The translations under genes and the position numbers were made by a program. Positions 41,732 through 50,084 of a stretch of DNA of 64,000 bases are shown here, one piece after another (the stretch's first letter is position 1; every line of letters begins with the position of its first letter). A model generated the notes under the pieces. The model did not search any database and was not told where the DNA came from. It saw only the letters and a list, made by a program, of their open reading frames with translations. The DNA is from Patulibacter sp052039575 (GTDB lineage Bacteria; Actinomycetota; Thermoleophilia; Solirubrobacterales; Solirubrobacteraceae), in NCBI GenBank assembly GCA_052039575.1, contig JBQGEK010000025.1, forward strand, positions 1 through 64,000, in the 5' to 3' direction.

Positions 41732-42802
41732 CTACACGGCGAACCAGCGCTCGAGGCCGTCGTCCGTCGCGGGCCTCGCCGCGCCGTCGGCCTCGAGCAG
41801 ATCGAGGTGCCCGAGCACTTCCGACACGCAGAGCAGCGGCTGACGCCAGGCGACGTCGCCCCACATCCGCTGAGCGATCGCAAAGGCCGCACTGCCGTCC
41901 GCGTCGAGCAGCCCCAGGATCTTGCGTTTGCGGCGGTCGTGCATCCGCAGGCGGTCGTCGACGACGGCTCTCGCGTCGTCGACCGCCGGGCCGTGCCCGC
42001 CGAGCACCACCGCGGGATCGAGCTGCGCCGTGGCCTGGAGACCATCGATGTAGTTGCGCAGGGCCGGCACGCGGTCCTCGGGCCCCGGCGGCTGGGGCAG
42101 CTGCGGGTCGAGCTTCTCGGGCGCGCACGCCATCAGCGGGTTGGAGGAGACGTGCGCGAGCAGGTGGTCTCCGCCGAAGACCAGACCATGCTCGTGGTTG
42201 ATCAGCAGTGTGTCGGTGACGCTGTGCCCTGGCCGCAGCACGATCTCGAAGTCGAGCCCACCGAACGAGCGGACGACGCCGCTCGGGACCGGGTCCGTCA
42301 CCGTCACCGGACCACCAGCCCAGGCCCGGTGACCCAGCTGCATCCCCTGCAGCGTGATCCGCAGCTCGTGCTGGATTCCGTGCCGCTCGAGGCTCTCGGC
42401 CATGAACGAGGTCTCGCGTTGGCCGTAGCCGATCGGGTCGGCGAGCCGTCCCGCAAGCGGCTCGATCGCGACCAGCGCCGCGCCGGACCGCTCGGTCAGG
42501 ATCGAGCTGAGGCCGACGTGGTCGGCATGCTCGTGGGTCAGCGCGATCGCCTCGAGATCTTCGACGCGTCGGCCGATCTCGCCCAGGCGGCGCTCCAGCA
42601 CGTGCAGCGCCTCCGCGCTCGCGATCCCGGTGTCGACCAGCGTCAGCGGACCGTCGCCGGTCAGCAGCCACGCGGTGATCGGGCCGATCGCGAAGGGCGT
42701 CGGCAACGAGAGCGGGACGATCCCGAGGCGCTCGGCGAGCGGGTGGCTCAGGTCCGCGCCGGCGCTCGACTCGTCGCGGGTTCTCGGGTGCAGATCGGAC
42801 AC
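41732..42802 (-). CDS. MBL-fold metallohydrolase
   Basis: A 356-residue metallo-beta-lactamase superfamily protein. The metal motif is LTHEHADHVGLSS (H90, H92, D94, H95). Further ligands are likely in LRPGHSVTDTLL (His), FGGDHLLAHV (Asp) and VVLGGHGPAVDD (His). The C-terminal third (about 285-350, RMHDRRKRKILGLL to SEVLGHLDLLEADG) resembles the helical winged-helix tail of the glyoxalase II/LACTB2-like group, which acts on RNA or thioesters. The substrate is unknown. It follows the phosphomutase at 42815 by 12 bases and is probably co-transcribed with it. Confidence 0.85.
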   Translation of the reverse strand: MSDLHPRTRDESSAGADLSHPLAERLGIVPLSLPTPFAIGPITAWLLTGDGPLTLVDTGIASAEALHVLERRLGEIGRRVEDLEAIALTHEHADHVGLSSILTERSGAALVAIEPLAGRLADPIGYGQRETSFMAESLERHGIQHELRITLQGMQLGHRAWAGGPVTVTDPVPSGVVRSFGGLDFEIVLRPGHSVTDTLLINHEHGLVFGGDHLLAHVSSNPLMACAPEKLDPQLPQPPGPEDRVPALRNYIDGLQATAQLDPAVVLGGHGPAVDDARAVVDDRLRMHDRRKRKILGLLDADGSAAFAIAQRMWGDVAWRQPLLCVSEVLGHLDLLEADGAARPATDDGLERWFAV

Positions 42803-42814
42803 GGAGATCCGAAC

Positions 42815-44221
42815 TCAGCTGCGGATCAGCGCAAGCACGTCGTCACGTCGCCGCTCCATGTCCTCGACCGACACCATCGACTCGAGGCAGAGCCGCAGCA
42901 GCGGCTCGGTGTTCGACTTGCGGACGTTGAAGTGCCAGTCGTCGTAGTCCACCGACACGCCGTCGACGTGCGTGATGGTCGCGCCGTCGGCCGCGAACGT
43001 CGCCTCGATCTCGGCCATCTTCGCGTCCGCGTCCTCGACGGTCGAGTTGATCTCGCCGGAGATGAAGTACTTCTGGTGGAAGCGGTCGACGAGCTCGCTG
43101 AGCTTCTGGCCACGGACCGACAGCAGCTCGAGGATCAGCAGCGCCGGGATCGTGCCCGAGTCGGCGTTGGAGAACTTCTCGAAGTAGTAGTGGCCGGAGA
43201 CCTCGCCGCCGAAGATCGCACCGGTCTGCGGCATCCGCGTCTTGAAGAACGCGTGACCGACGCGGTTGATCAGCGCGGTGCCGCCCGCGGCTTCGACGGT
43301 GTCCGCGACCGCCCGCGAGGCACGGCAGTCGTAGAGCACCGTGGGATCGTCGTTCCCTCCCGCCCGGGCCTTCTCCACGAGCGACTCGGCCAACAGCGCG
43401 GTCAGGAAGTCGCCGTCGACGAAGCGCCCGCGGTCGTCGATGAAGAAGCAGCGATCGGCGTCGCCGTCCCAGGCGATGCCCAGGTCGGCGCCCTCGGCCA
43501 GCACGGTGTCGATGATGAACTGCCGGTTCTCGGGCAGCAGCGGGTTGGGCTCGTGGTCCGGGAAGTTGCCGTCGGGCGTCCAGTAGGTCTCGACCAGGTC
43601 GAGACCAAGACGATCGAGGACCGGACCGACCATCGGGCCGGCCATGCCGTTGCCGCCGTCGACGACGACCTTCAGGGGCTTGATCGCGGACGCGTCGATG
43701 AACTCGAGCGATGCCTCCTGGAACGCCGCGTAGACGTCCTCCTCGGAGACCGTTCCGCGAACGTCGGACGCCGGTGCCGCGTCCGGATCGGTCTCGGCGC
43801 TGAGCACCAGGTCGCGGATCTCGCCGATCCCGCGGTCGCCCGACAGCGCCAACGCGCCCTTCTCGACGAGCTTCGCCCCGGTGTAGGCCTTCGGGTTGTG
43901 GGACGCCGTGCACATCAGCCCGCCGTCCAGCCCCCGGGTGCCGACGGTCCAGTAGAGCATCTCGCTGCCGACCTGGCCCAGGTCGAGCACGTGCGCGCCT
44001 TCGAGCGTGATCCCGTCGCGGTAGGCGGCGGCCAGCTCCGGGGCCGATAGCCGCATGTCCCGCCCGAGTGCGACGTGGACCTCGGACGTCGGCTTGCCGG
44101 CGAGATCCGAGATCACGCGAGCGAATGCGCGCCCGATCCTGTGCGCGGTGGCCGCATCGATGTCGTCGCCCGCGATGCCGCGGATGTCGTAGGCCTTGAA
44201 GATCTCGGAAGAGACGGGCAT
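42815..44221 (-). CDS. manB: phosphomannomutase/phosphoglucomutase
   Basis: A 468-residue alpha-D-phosphohexomutase that interconverts mannose or glucose 6- and 1-phosphates. IFKAYDIRGIAGDDID starts the protein. The phosphoserine loop is CTASHNPKAYTGAK near residue 105, the metal loop is AWDGDADRCFFID near 245, the sugar-binding loop is FGGEVSGHYYF near 335 and the phosphate-binding loop is RKSNTEPLLRL near 440. Product sugar 1-phosphate could feed the CDP-sugar operon that starts on the opposite strand at 44379. TAGGAT lies nine bases before the ATG. Confidence 0.94.
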   Translation of the reverse strand: MPVSSEIFKAYDIRGIAGDDIDAATAHRIGRAFARVISDLAGKPTSEVHVALGRDMRLSAPELAAAYRDGITLEGAHVLDLGQVGSEMLYWTVGTRGLDGGLMCTASHNPKAYTGAKLVEKGALALSGDRGIGEIRDLVLSAETDPDAAPASDVRGTVSEEDVYAAFQEASLEFIDASAIKPLKVVVDGGNGMAGPMVGPVLDRLGLDLVETYWTPDGNFPDHEPNPLLPENRQFIIDTVLAEGADLGIAWDGDADRCFFIDDRGRFVDGDFLTALLAESLVEKARAGGNDDPTVLYDCRASRAVADTVEAAGGTALINRVGHAFFKTRMPQTGAIFGGEVSGHYYFEKFSNADSGTIPALLILELLSVRGQKLSELVDRFHQKYFISGEINSTVEDADAKMAEIEATFAADGATITHVDGVSVDYDDWHFNVRKSNTEPLLRLCLESMVSVEDMERRRDDVLALIRS

Positions 44222-44230
44222 GGGTCCCGC

Positions 44231-44236
44231 ATCCTA
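44231..44236 (-). promoter_or_regulatory. putative -10 element of manB, leaderless type
   Basis: Reads TAGGAT on the minus strand, nine bases before ATG 44221. Confidence 0.4.
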
Positions 44237-44330
44237 TGGGTCGACACGCGTTCGCCGCGGGTCGTTCCCCGGTGGGTCGCCGGACGCGGCGCTGGACGCC
44301 GTGGCTGCGTGGTGCACGCGCTACCCCAGG

Positions 44331-44336
44331 TATAAA
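44331..44336 (+). promoter_or_regulatory. putative -10 element of the SDR-rfbF operon, leadered
   Basis: TATAAA, 42 bases before ATG 44379, where AAGGAGAG forms a strong Shine-Dalgarno about eight bases before the start. This operon therefore appears leadered, unlike most units here. Confidence 0.4.
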
Positions 44337-44378
44337 GAACGCGCGCACCCGCTGTCCCGCCGAAGGAGAGACTCGAGC

Positions 44379-45104
44379 ATGACCCAACGCACCGCCCTGA
44401 TCACCGGAGCGAGCAGTGGCATCGGCCTGGCCATCGCCTCGACGCTCGGCGATGAGGGGTACGCCCTGACGATCGTGGGCCGGCGGGCCGAGAAGCTGGC
44501 CGCGGCCGCCGAGCAGCTGGAGGCCGCCGGATACCCGGTGCAGCAGATCGCCGCATCGGTTCAGGAGGAGGACGCCGTCAAGGATGTCGTGTCGCGGCAC
44601 CGTGACGCGTACGGTCGGCTCGACGTGCTCGTCAACAACGCAGGAGTCGGGATCGGGGCGGCCGTGGGGGATCTGCAGACCAAGCACGTCGACATGCAGA
44701 TCGCCGTCAACCTGCGCTCGACGATGCTCTTCTACCGTGAGGCGATCGAGCTGCTGCGAGCGTCCGCGCGCGAGCACCGCGGTGCCCTGGTGGTCAACAC
44801 CGCGTCGATCACCGCCAAGTTCGGGGAGGCGTGGCTCTCGGTCTACGCAGCGACCAAGGCCGGGATCGTCAACTGGACGGAATCGATGCACCGCGAGCTC
44901 TCCGCAGAGGGAATCAAGAGCACCGCGCTCTGCCCGGGCTTCGTCGACACGCCGATGACCGACTTCATCAAGGGCTCGATCGATGCCTCGGCGATGATGA
45001 CCCCGTCCGATATCGCCGAGGCGGTGCGCTTCCTATTGCGGGTGTCGCCGGCGTGCTGCGTCCCCGAGATCCAGTTCGTCCGTCCGGGCGAGCGGATGAT
45101 GTGA
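44379..45104 (+). CDS. short-chain dehydrogenase/reductase
   Basis: A 241-residue classical SDR. The NAD(P)-binding motif is ALITGASSGIGLAIAS, then LDVLVNNAGVGIG, the catalytic Ser in VNTASITAKFG and YxxxK in SVYAATKAGIVNW. The substrate is unknown. A strong Shine-Dalgarno precedes the ATG. Its stop overlaps the GTG start of rfbF, so it begins an operon with the CDP-sugar genes and may reduce a keto-sugar or a linked acceptor. Confidence 0.9.
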   Translation: MTQRTALITGASSGIGLAIASTLGDEGYALTIVGRRAEKLAAAAEQLEAAGYPVQQIAASVQEEDAVKDVVSRHRDAYGRLDVLVNNAGVGIGAAVGDLQTKHVDMQIAVNLRSTMLFYREAIELLRASAREHRGALVVNTASITAKFGEAWLSVYAATKAGIVNWTESMHRELSAEGIKSTALCPGFVDTPMTDFIKGSIDASAMMTPSDIAEAVRFLLRVSPACCVPEIQFVRPGERMM

Positions 45105-45874
45105 GCGCCGTGCACCCTGCGCCGTCGCGGCCCGTGCTGCCGGTCGACCTTCCCGTCGTGATCCTCTGCGGCGGCAAGGGGACGCGGCTCGGCGCCGGAC
45201 AGTCGTTGCCCAAGCCGCTGGTCGAGGTCGGAGGCCGGCCGATCGTCCAGCACGTGGTCGAGCTCTACGCGGCTCAGGGCCGACGGCGGTTCCTGCTCGC
45301 GGCCGGCTACCGCGCCGACCTGCTGGCGGCGGCCGTGGCCAGCATCGCCTGGCCCGCCGGGGTCACCGTCGAGGCGATCGACACCGGCGTGGAGACCGAG
45401 ACCGGGGGGCGGATCCTGCGCCTGCGCGAACGTCTCGCGGGCGAGCCGTTCCACGTGACCTACGCCGACGGGCTCGCCGACATCGACCTCGATCGGTTGC
45501 AGGCTCGCCATGCGGCGGCCGGTCGGACCGCCACGATCACCGTTGTCCGTCCGGAGTTGCCGTTCGGCGTGGTCGACGTGGGCCGCGACGGCGGGGTCAT
45601 CGGGTTTCGCGAGAAGCCGCGCTCGCGCGATTGGATCAACGGCGGCTTCATGCTGTTCGCGCCGGACGTCTTCGACGTGCTCGAGGACGACGCGACGCTC
45701 GAACGCGAGCCGTTCGAGCGATTGGCCGCGCAGCAGCGGCTGCACAGCGCACCACACGAGGGATTCTGGGCCTGCATGGACACCTACAAGGACGCACGTC
45801 GGCTGAACGAGCTGTGGGAAGCGGGCAGCGCCCCGTGGGCGGCCGCCGCCGCGCCGACCGGAGAGCTCCGATGA
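45101..45874 (+). CDS. rfbF: glucose-1-phosphate cytidylyltransferase-like nucleotidyltransferase
   Basis: A 257-residue sugar nucleotidyltransferase. VILCGGKGTRLGAGQSLPKP is the nucleotide-binding signature, VEVGGRPIVQHVVELYAAQG follows, and the middle DTGVETETGGRILRLRER, FHVTYADGLADIDL, INGGFMLFAPDVFD and GFWACMDTYKD match RfbF (glucose 1-phosphate + CTP to CDP-glucose) more closely than RmlA or ManC. It starts at GTG 45101, overlapping the SDR stop; GTG 45110 is an alternative. It overlaps the next gene by four bases (ATGA). Confidence 0.88.
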   Translation: MSAVHPAPSRPVLPVDLPVVILCGGKGTRLGAGQSLPKPLVEVGGRPIVQHVVELYAAQGRRRFLLAAGYRADLLAAAVASIAWPAGVTVEAIDTGVETETGGRILRLRERLAGEPFHVTYADGLADIDLDRLQARHAAAGRTATITVVRPELPFGVVDVGRDGGVIGFREKPRSRDWINGGFMLFAPDVFDVLEDDATLEREPFERLAAQQRLHSAPHEGFWACMDTYKDARRLNELWEAGSAPWAAAAAPTGELR

Positions 45875-46881
45875 CGGAGCTCGGCCGTGCGATGCGGGGA
45901 CGATCGATCTTCGTCACCGGCGCCTACGGGATGCTCGGCGGATGGCTGGTGCGCGCGCTGCTCGACCGCGGGGCGTCGGTCACGGTGCTGCGCCGCGACG
46001 ACGTCCGCAACTCGCTGCTGCGGCTCGACGGCCTGGAGCAGCGATGCGCGGTGGTCCACGGCGACCTGACCACGCCCGGCTTGCTCGGCCGCGCGATCGG
46101 CGAATACGAGTGCGACACGGTCTTCCACCTGGCGGCACAGACGATCGTCGGCACCGCCAACCGGTCGCCGGTCTCGACCTTCGAGAGCAACGTCCGCGGT
46201 ACCTGGCTGCTGATGGACGCCTGCCGCGAGCACGGCGTGGAGCGCACCGTCGTCGCGGCGTCCGACAAGGCCTACGGCGCCCACGAGACGCTGCCGTACC
46301 ACGAGGACCTGCCCTTGCAGCCGCGGTATCCGTACGACGTCTCGAAGGCCTGCACCGACCTGATCGCCCGCAGCTACTGGCACACCTACGGCGTCCCGGT
46401 CGCGGTGACGCGGCTGGCCAACATCTACGGAGGCGGAGACCTCAACCGCTCGAGGCTGCTCCCCGAGGCGATCGCCGCCGTGCTCCGCGGTCGGCGGCCC
46501 GTGGTGCGCGCGGCCGGATCGCCCGAGCGCGACTTCCGCTCCGTCGGGGACGCGGTCGTGGCCTACCTGTCGATCTGCGACGCGCTCGACGCGGACCCCG
46601 ACGCGACGGTGCCGCTCGCCCGCGGCGAGGCGTTCAACGCCGGGGGCGACCGTCCCCACAGCGTGCGTTCGGTGCTGGAGGCCGTCGTACGCGTCAGCGG
46701 CGTCGAGCTCGACCTCGACATCCGCGGCGCGGGCACGCCCTCGGGCGAGATCGACCGGCAGTACGTCGATTCGTCGAAGCTGCGCGAGCGCACGGGATGG
46801 GCGCCGCGCATCGACCTGGACGCCGGGATCGCCCGGACCCTCGACTGGTACCGCGCCCACCCGGACGCGCTCGGCGCCTGA
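45871..46881 (+). CDS. NAD-dependent epimerase/dehydratase, CDP-glucose 4,6-dehydratase-like
   Basis: A 336-residue extended SDR. The NAD site is FVTGAYGMLGGWLVRALL. TVFHLAAQTIV and VVAASDKAYG lie in the usual places, and YxxxK is in YPYDVSKACTDLIARSYW. HLAAQ plus SDKAY is the pattern seen in RfbG, which makes CDP-4-keto-6-deoxyglucose. Placement straight after rfbF supports that role, but GDP-mannose dehydratase-like enzymes are not excluded. Further deoxysugar genes are not in the window. Confidence 0.82.
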   Translation: MTELGRAMRGRSIFVTGAYGMLGGWLVRALLDRGASVTVLRRDDVRNSLLRLDGLEQRCAVVHGDLTTPGLLGRAIGEYECDTVFHLAAQTIVGTANRSPVSTFESNVRGTWLLMDACREHGVERTVVAASDKAYGAHETLPYHEDLPLQPRYPYDVSKACTDLIARSYWHTYGVPVAVTRLANIYGGGDLNRSRLLPEAIAAVLRGRRPVVRAAGSPERDFRSVGDAVVAYLSICDALDADPDATVPLARGEAFNAGGDRPHSVRSVLEAVVRVSGVELDLDIRGAGTPSGEIDRQYVDSSKLRERTGWAPRIDLDAGIARTLDWYRAHPDALGA

Positions 46882-46900
46882 GCGGAAACCACCAACGCTG

Positions 46901-46906
46901 TACCCT
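46901..46906 (+). promoter_or_regulatory. putative -10 element of yebC, leaderless type
   Basis: TACCCT, seven bases before ATG 46914. Confidence 0.45.
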
Positions 46907-46913
46907 GCTTCGC

Positions 46914-47663
46914 ATGGCGGGGCACAGCAAATGGGCGAGCATCAAGCACAAGAAGGCGGTCGTCGATTCCCGCCGCGGCAAGCTGTTCACCAAGCTCAGT
47001 CGACACATCACGATCGCCGCCAAGGAGGGCGGCGGTGACATCGTCGGCAACCCGGCTCTGGCGTTGGCGGTTCAGAAGGCCAAGGACGCCTCGATGCCCA
47101 AGGACAACATCCAGCGGGCGATCGACAAGGGCACCGGGGCCGGCGCGGACGCGGCGAGCTTCGAGAACGTGATGTACGAGGGGTACGGCCCCGGTGGCGT
47201 CGCGCTGTTGGTCGAAGCGCTGACCGACAACCGCAATCGCACGGGGTCGGAGGTCCGCCACATGTTCAGCAAGCACGGCGGCAGCCTCGGCGAGCCGGGC
47301 TCTGTCGCCTACCTCTTCGACAAGAAGGGCGTGATCGCGGTCGACGGCGAGAAGCACGACGAGGACGCCTTGATGGTCGCGATCGATGCCGGCGCCGACG
47401 ACATCGAGGAGGACGACGGGACCTTCGAGATCCTCACCGATCCGACGCTGTTGACGGCGGTGCGCCAGAGCCTCGACGAGGCCGGGATCGAGTACGAGCG
47501 GGCCGAGCAGGTCTACCGCCCGCAGGTCCGGACGCCGATCGACGAGGCCCAGGCCACCACGCTCGCCAAGCTGATCGACGCGCTCGACGACAACGACGAC
47601 GTCGGCGAGGTCCACGCGAACTTCGACGTCGACGACGACGTGCTCGAGCGGGTCTTCGGCTGA
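46914..47663 (+). CDS. yebC: YebC/PmpR family protein
   Basis: A 249-residue member of the YebC/PmpR (TACO1) family, described as a DNA-binding regulator and more recently as a factor that helps ribosomes translate proline stretches. It starts MAGHSKWASIKHKKAVVDSR. Other family landmarks are NPALALAVQKAKDASMPKDN, YEGYGPGGVALLVEALTDN and the C-terminal acidic region DDNDDVGEVHANFD. It precedes ruvCAB as in most actinobacteria, with a 129-base gap that holds the SOS-like box. Confidence 0.95.
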   Translation: MAGHSKWASIKHKKAVVDSRRGKLFTKLSRHITIAAKEGGGDIVGNPALALAVQKAKDASMPKDNIQRAIDKGTGAGADAASFENVMYEGYGPGGVALLVEALTDNRNRTGSEVRHMFSKHGGSLGEPGSVAYLFDKKGVIAVDGEKHDEDALMVAIDAGADDIEEDDGTFEILTDPTLLTAVRQSLDEAGIEYERAEQVYRPQVRTPIDEAQATTLAKLIDALDDNDDVGEVHANFDVDDDVLERVFG

Positions 47664-47737
47664 TCCACCCGGAGGCGCGACAGCCGGATCGTCGGTTCGG
47701 GCCGCTCGCGCCGATCCGGTCCCGTCGGGGATCGATG

Positions 47738-47751
47738 CGATCATACGTTCG
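47738..47751. promoter_or_regulatory. near-consensus LexA box before ruvC
   Basis: CGATCATACGTTCG differs from CGAAC-N4-GTTCG at one arm base (T for A). It lies 41 bases before ruvC. ruvCAB is SOS-controlled in other actinobacteria, so this is probably a functional weaker site. Confidence 0.6.
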
Positions 47752-47792
47752 CGTGCCCGGCAGGGGTCGGGCGGCGAGCGGAGAATGAACGC

Positions 47793-48293
47793 GTGGTGAC
47801 CGTCGTAGGGATCGATCCTGGCTTGGCCAACACGGGCTACGGCGTCGTGGCCCGCCGCGGCGACGCGCTGGCCGCCCACGACGGCGGGGTGATCGTCACG
47901 CGCCCCCAGGAGGACCTCGCGGCCCGCTTGCTGCGGATCCACCGCACGGTCGGCGAGCTGCTCGACCACTTCGCGCCCGACGCGATCGCGATGGAGTCGC
48001 TCTACTTCGGCCGCAATACCACCAGCGCCCTGGCGGTCGGGCAGGCTCGCGGGGTCGTCCTGCTGGCCGCGGCCGAGCGCGGCGTGCCGTGCACCGACTA
48101 CACGCCGCAGCAGATCAAGGGCGCGGTCTGCGGCAGCGGCGCGGCGGACAAGGCGCAGGTCCAGCGGATGGTCCAGATGCTGCTCCGCCTGACCGATCCC
48201 CCCCGACCGGACCACGCCGCCGACGCCCTCGCCGCGGCGATCTGCCACGCCAACCACTCACCCCTGAGCCTTGCGCTCTCCGCCACCTCGTGA
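47793..48293 (+). CDS. ruvC: crossover junction endodeoxyribonuclease RuvC
   Basis: Holliday-junction resolvase of 166 residues. Catalytic residues are Asp8 (VVGIDPGLANTGYG), Glu68 (IAMESLYFG), His141 and Asp144 (RPDHAADALAAAICH). The His at the third position matches Thermus RuvC rather than the Asp of E. coli. GTG 47793 is used; GTG 47796 is one codon later. Its stop overlaps ruvA (GTGA). Confidence 0.96.
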   Translation: MVTVVGIDPGLANTGYGVVARRGDALAAHDGGVIVTRPQEDLAARLLRIHRTVGELLDHFAPDAIAMESLYFGRNTTSALAVGQARGVVLLAAAERGVPCTDYTPQQIKGAVCGSGAADKAQVQRMVQMLLRLTDPPRPDHAADALAAAICHANHSPLSLALSATS

Positions 48294-48889
48294 TCACTCT
48301 CCTCCGCGGCACCGTCTACGAACGCCGCTCCGACAGCGTCGTCCTGCTCACCGCCGGAGGGGTCGGCTATCTGCTCGGCTGCTCGACCACCACGCTCGCC
48401 GAGCTCCCGCCCGTCGGCCACGAGACCGAGCTGCGTTGCCACCTTGCGGTCCGCGAGGACGCGATGACGCTCTACGGCTTCGGCAGCGAGCCCGAGCGCG
48501 ACCTCTTCCACCTGCTGCTCGGCGTCCAGGCGGTCGGCCCCAAGCTGGCACTCGCCGCACTGTCCGCGGGGGGGCCGGACGAGATCGCGACGAGCATCGC
48601 CTCCGGCGATGTCAAGCGGCTGCAGCAGGTTCCGGGGATCGGGAAGCGGACCGCCGAGCGGATCGTCAGCGAGCTGCGCGAGAAGCTGTCGGGGATCACG
48701 CCGGCCACGACCACCGGCACGGGCGACGCCGCCCGCTCGGTCGTCACGGTGACCGCTCGGGACGAGGCCCGCGACGGTCTGCTCGGCCTCGGCATGCCGC
48801 CCGAGGAGGTCGACCGTCTGCTGGCGGTGTCCGAGGGTGACACCGCCGCGGCGATCATCGGCGACGCACTGCGGCGGTCGCGCGCATGA
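48290..48889 (+). CDS. ruvA: Holliday junction DNA helicase subunit RuvA
   Basis: Binds the four-way junction and loads RuvB (199 residues). The OB fold starts ITLLRGTVYERRSDSVVLLT, the central helix-hairpin-helix region includes LLLGVQAVGPKLALAAL and VPGIGKRTAERIVSELREKL, and the C-terminal UBA-like domain, DGLLGLGMPPEEVDRLL, would bind RuvB. A GTG start overlaps ruvC, and ATGA overlaps ruvB. Confidence 0.96.
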   Translation: MITLLRGTVYERRSDSVVLLTAGGVGYLLGCSTTTLAELPPVGHETELRCHLAVREDAMTLYGFGSEPERDLFHLLLGVQAVGPKLALAALSAGGPDEIATSIASGDVKRLQQVPGIGKRTAERIVSELREKLSGITPATTTGTGDAARSVVTVTARDEARDGLLGLGMPPEEVDRLLAVSEGDTAAAIIGDALRRSRA

Positions 48890-49962
48890 GCGACGCGGGC
48901 CCGGACCCGTTCCGCACGCCGTTCGGGGAGGGCATCCGGACCCCGGACGCCGCAGACGTCGAAGCGCCGCGACTGCCGGACCCGAGCGCGACCGTCGACG
49001 AGCTCTCCGACGAGCCCTCGCTGCGTCCGCGTAGCCTCGACGAGTTCGTCGGCCAGGAGCACGTCCGGGAACAGCTGCGGATCGCGATCGACGCCGCTCG
49101 CCAGCGCGGCGAGAGCCTCGACCACGTGCTGCTGGCCGGACCGCCGGGGCTGGGCAAGACCTCGCTCGCCCGGATCATCGCCGAGGAGCTGGGTGGCCGG
49201 TTCGTGCCGACCGCGGGACCGTCGCTCGAGCGCAAGGCCGACATCGCGTCGTTCCTGACCGCTCTGGAGCCCGGCAGCGTGTTCTTCGTCGACGAGCTGC
49301 ACCGACTGCCGCGCGCGCTCGAGGAGACGCTCTATCCCGCGATGGAGGACCGGCAGCTGCCGGTGACGATCGGCCAGGGGGCGGGGGCGCGGATCGTCAC
49401 GCTCGACCTGCCGGCGTTCACGCTGGTCGGCGCCACGACGCGGGCCGGGCTGCTGACGCGCCCGATGCGCGACCGCTTCGGCCTGCAGCAGCGACTCGAG
49501 CCCTACGGCCAGGACGACCTGGTGGCGATCGTCCTGCGTTCGGCCTCGCTGCTCGAGATGACGATCGACGACGCGGGCGCCCACATGGTGGCGCTCCGCG
49601 CACGCGGAACCCCGCGTGTCGCCAACCGGCTGCTGCGCCGCGTCCGCGACTACGTCGACGTCCACGGCGGTGGAGCGGTGACGGGGGAGGCGGCGACCGA
49701 GGCGCTCGACCTGCTCGGCGTCGACGGGCTGGGCCTGGACCGGCTGGACCGCGAGATCCTCCGGTCGATCGCGACGATGTTCGCCGGGGGGCCGGTCGGG
49801 CTCTCGACCCTCTCCGCCGCGGTGGGCGAAGAGGCGGACACGATCGAAGACGTCTACGAACCGTATTTGCTCCAGCAGGGGCTGCTCCAGCGGACCCCCC
49901 GGGGGCGGATCGTGACGTCCCGCGCGTTCGAGCATCTCGGAATTCCCCTGCCGGACGCCTGA
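48886..49962 (+). CDS. ruvB: Holliday junction DNA helicase RuvB
   Basis: The AAA+ motor of branch migration (358 residues). Walker A is LAGPPGLGKTSLARI near residue 82, Walker B is VFFVDELHRLPRA, sensor 1 is LVGATTRAGLLTRP with the arginine finger soon after in MRDRFGLQQRLE, and the C-terminal winged helix ends PRGRIVTSRAFEHLGI. An N-terminal extension of about 40 residues, rich in Asp/Pro, precedes the first AAA+ motif LDEFVGQEHVREQL. It ends 122 bases before secDF. Confidence 0.96.
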   Translation: MSDAGPDPFRTPFGEGIRTPDAADVEAPRLPDPSATVDELSDEPSLRPRSLDEFVGQEHVREQLRIAIDAARQRGESLDHVLLAGPPGLGKTSLARIIAEELGGRFVPTAGPSLERKADIASFLTALEPGSVFFVDELHRLPRALEETLYPAMEDRQLPVTIGQGAGARIVTLDLPAFTLVGATTRAGLLTRPMRDRFGLQQRLEPYGQDDLVAIVLRSASLLEMTIDDAGAHMVALRARGTPRVANRLLRRVRDYVDVHGGGAVTGEAATEALDLLGVDGLGLDRLDREILRSIATMFAGGPVGLSTLSAAVGEEADTIEDVYEPYLLQQGLLQRTPRGRIVTSRAFEHLGIPLPDA

Positions 49963-50066
49963 TCCACCGGGACGGATCGCCGTACGCGGGCGGTCTTCAA
50001 CCTACGTTCGTGTCTATGTGCGGGATAAATTCCCGGAGGCACGGCTCAGATGTCGGTGGTTGCGGG

Positions 50067-50072
50067 TACGCT
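50067..50072 (+). promoter_or_regulatory. putative -10 element of secDF
   Basis: TACGCT, 12 bases before ATG 50085. A degenerate SOS-like site, TCAAC-CTAC-GTTCG, lies at 49997-50010, further upstream. Confidence 0.35.
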
Positions 50073-50084
50073 TGCCTCCGCGCC

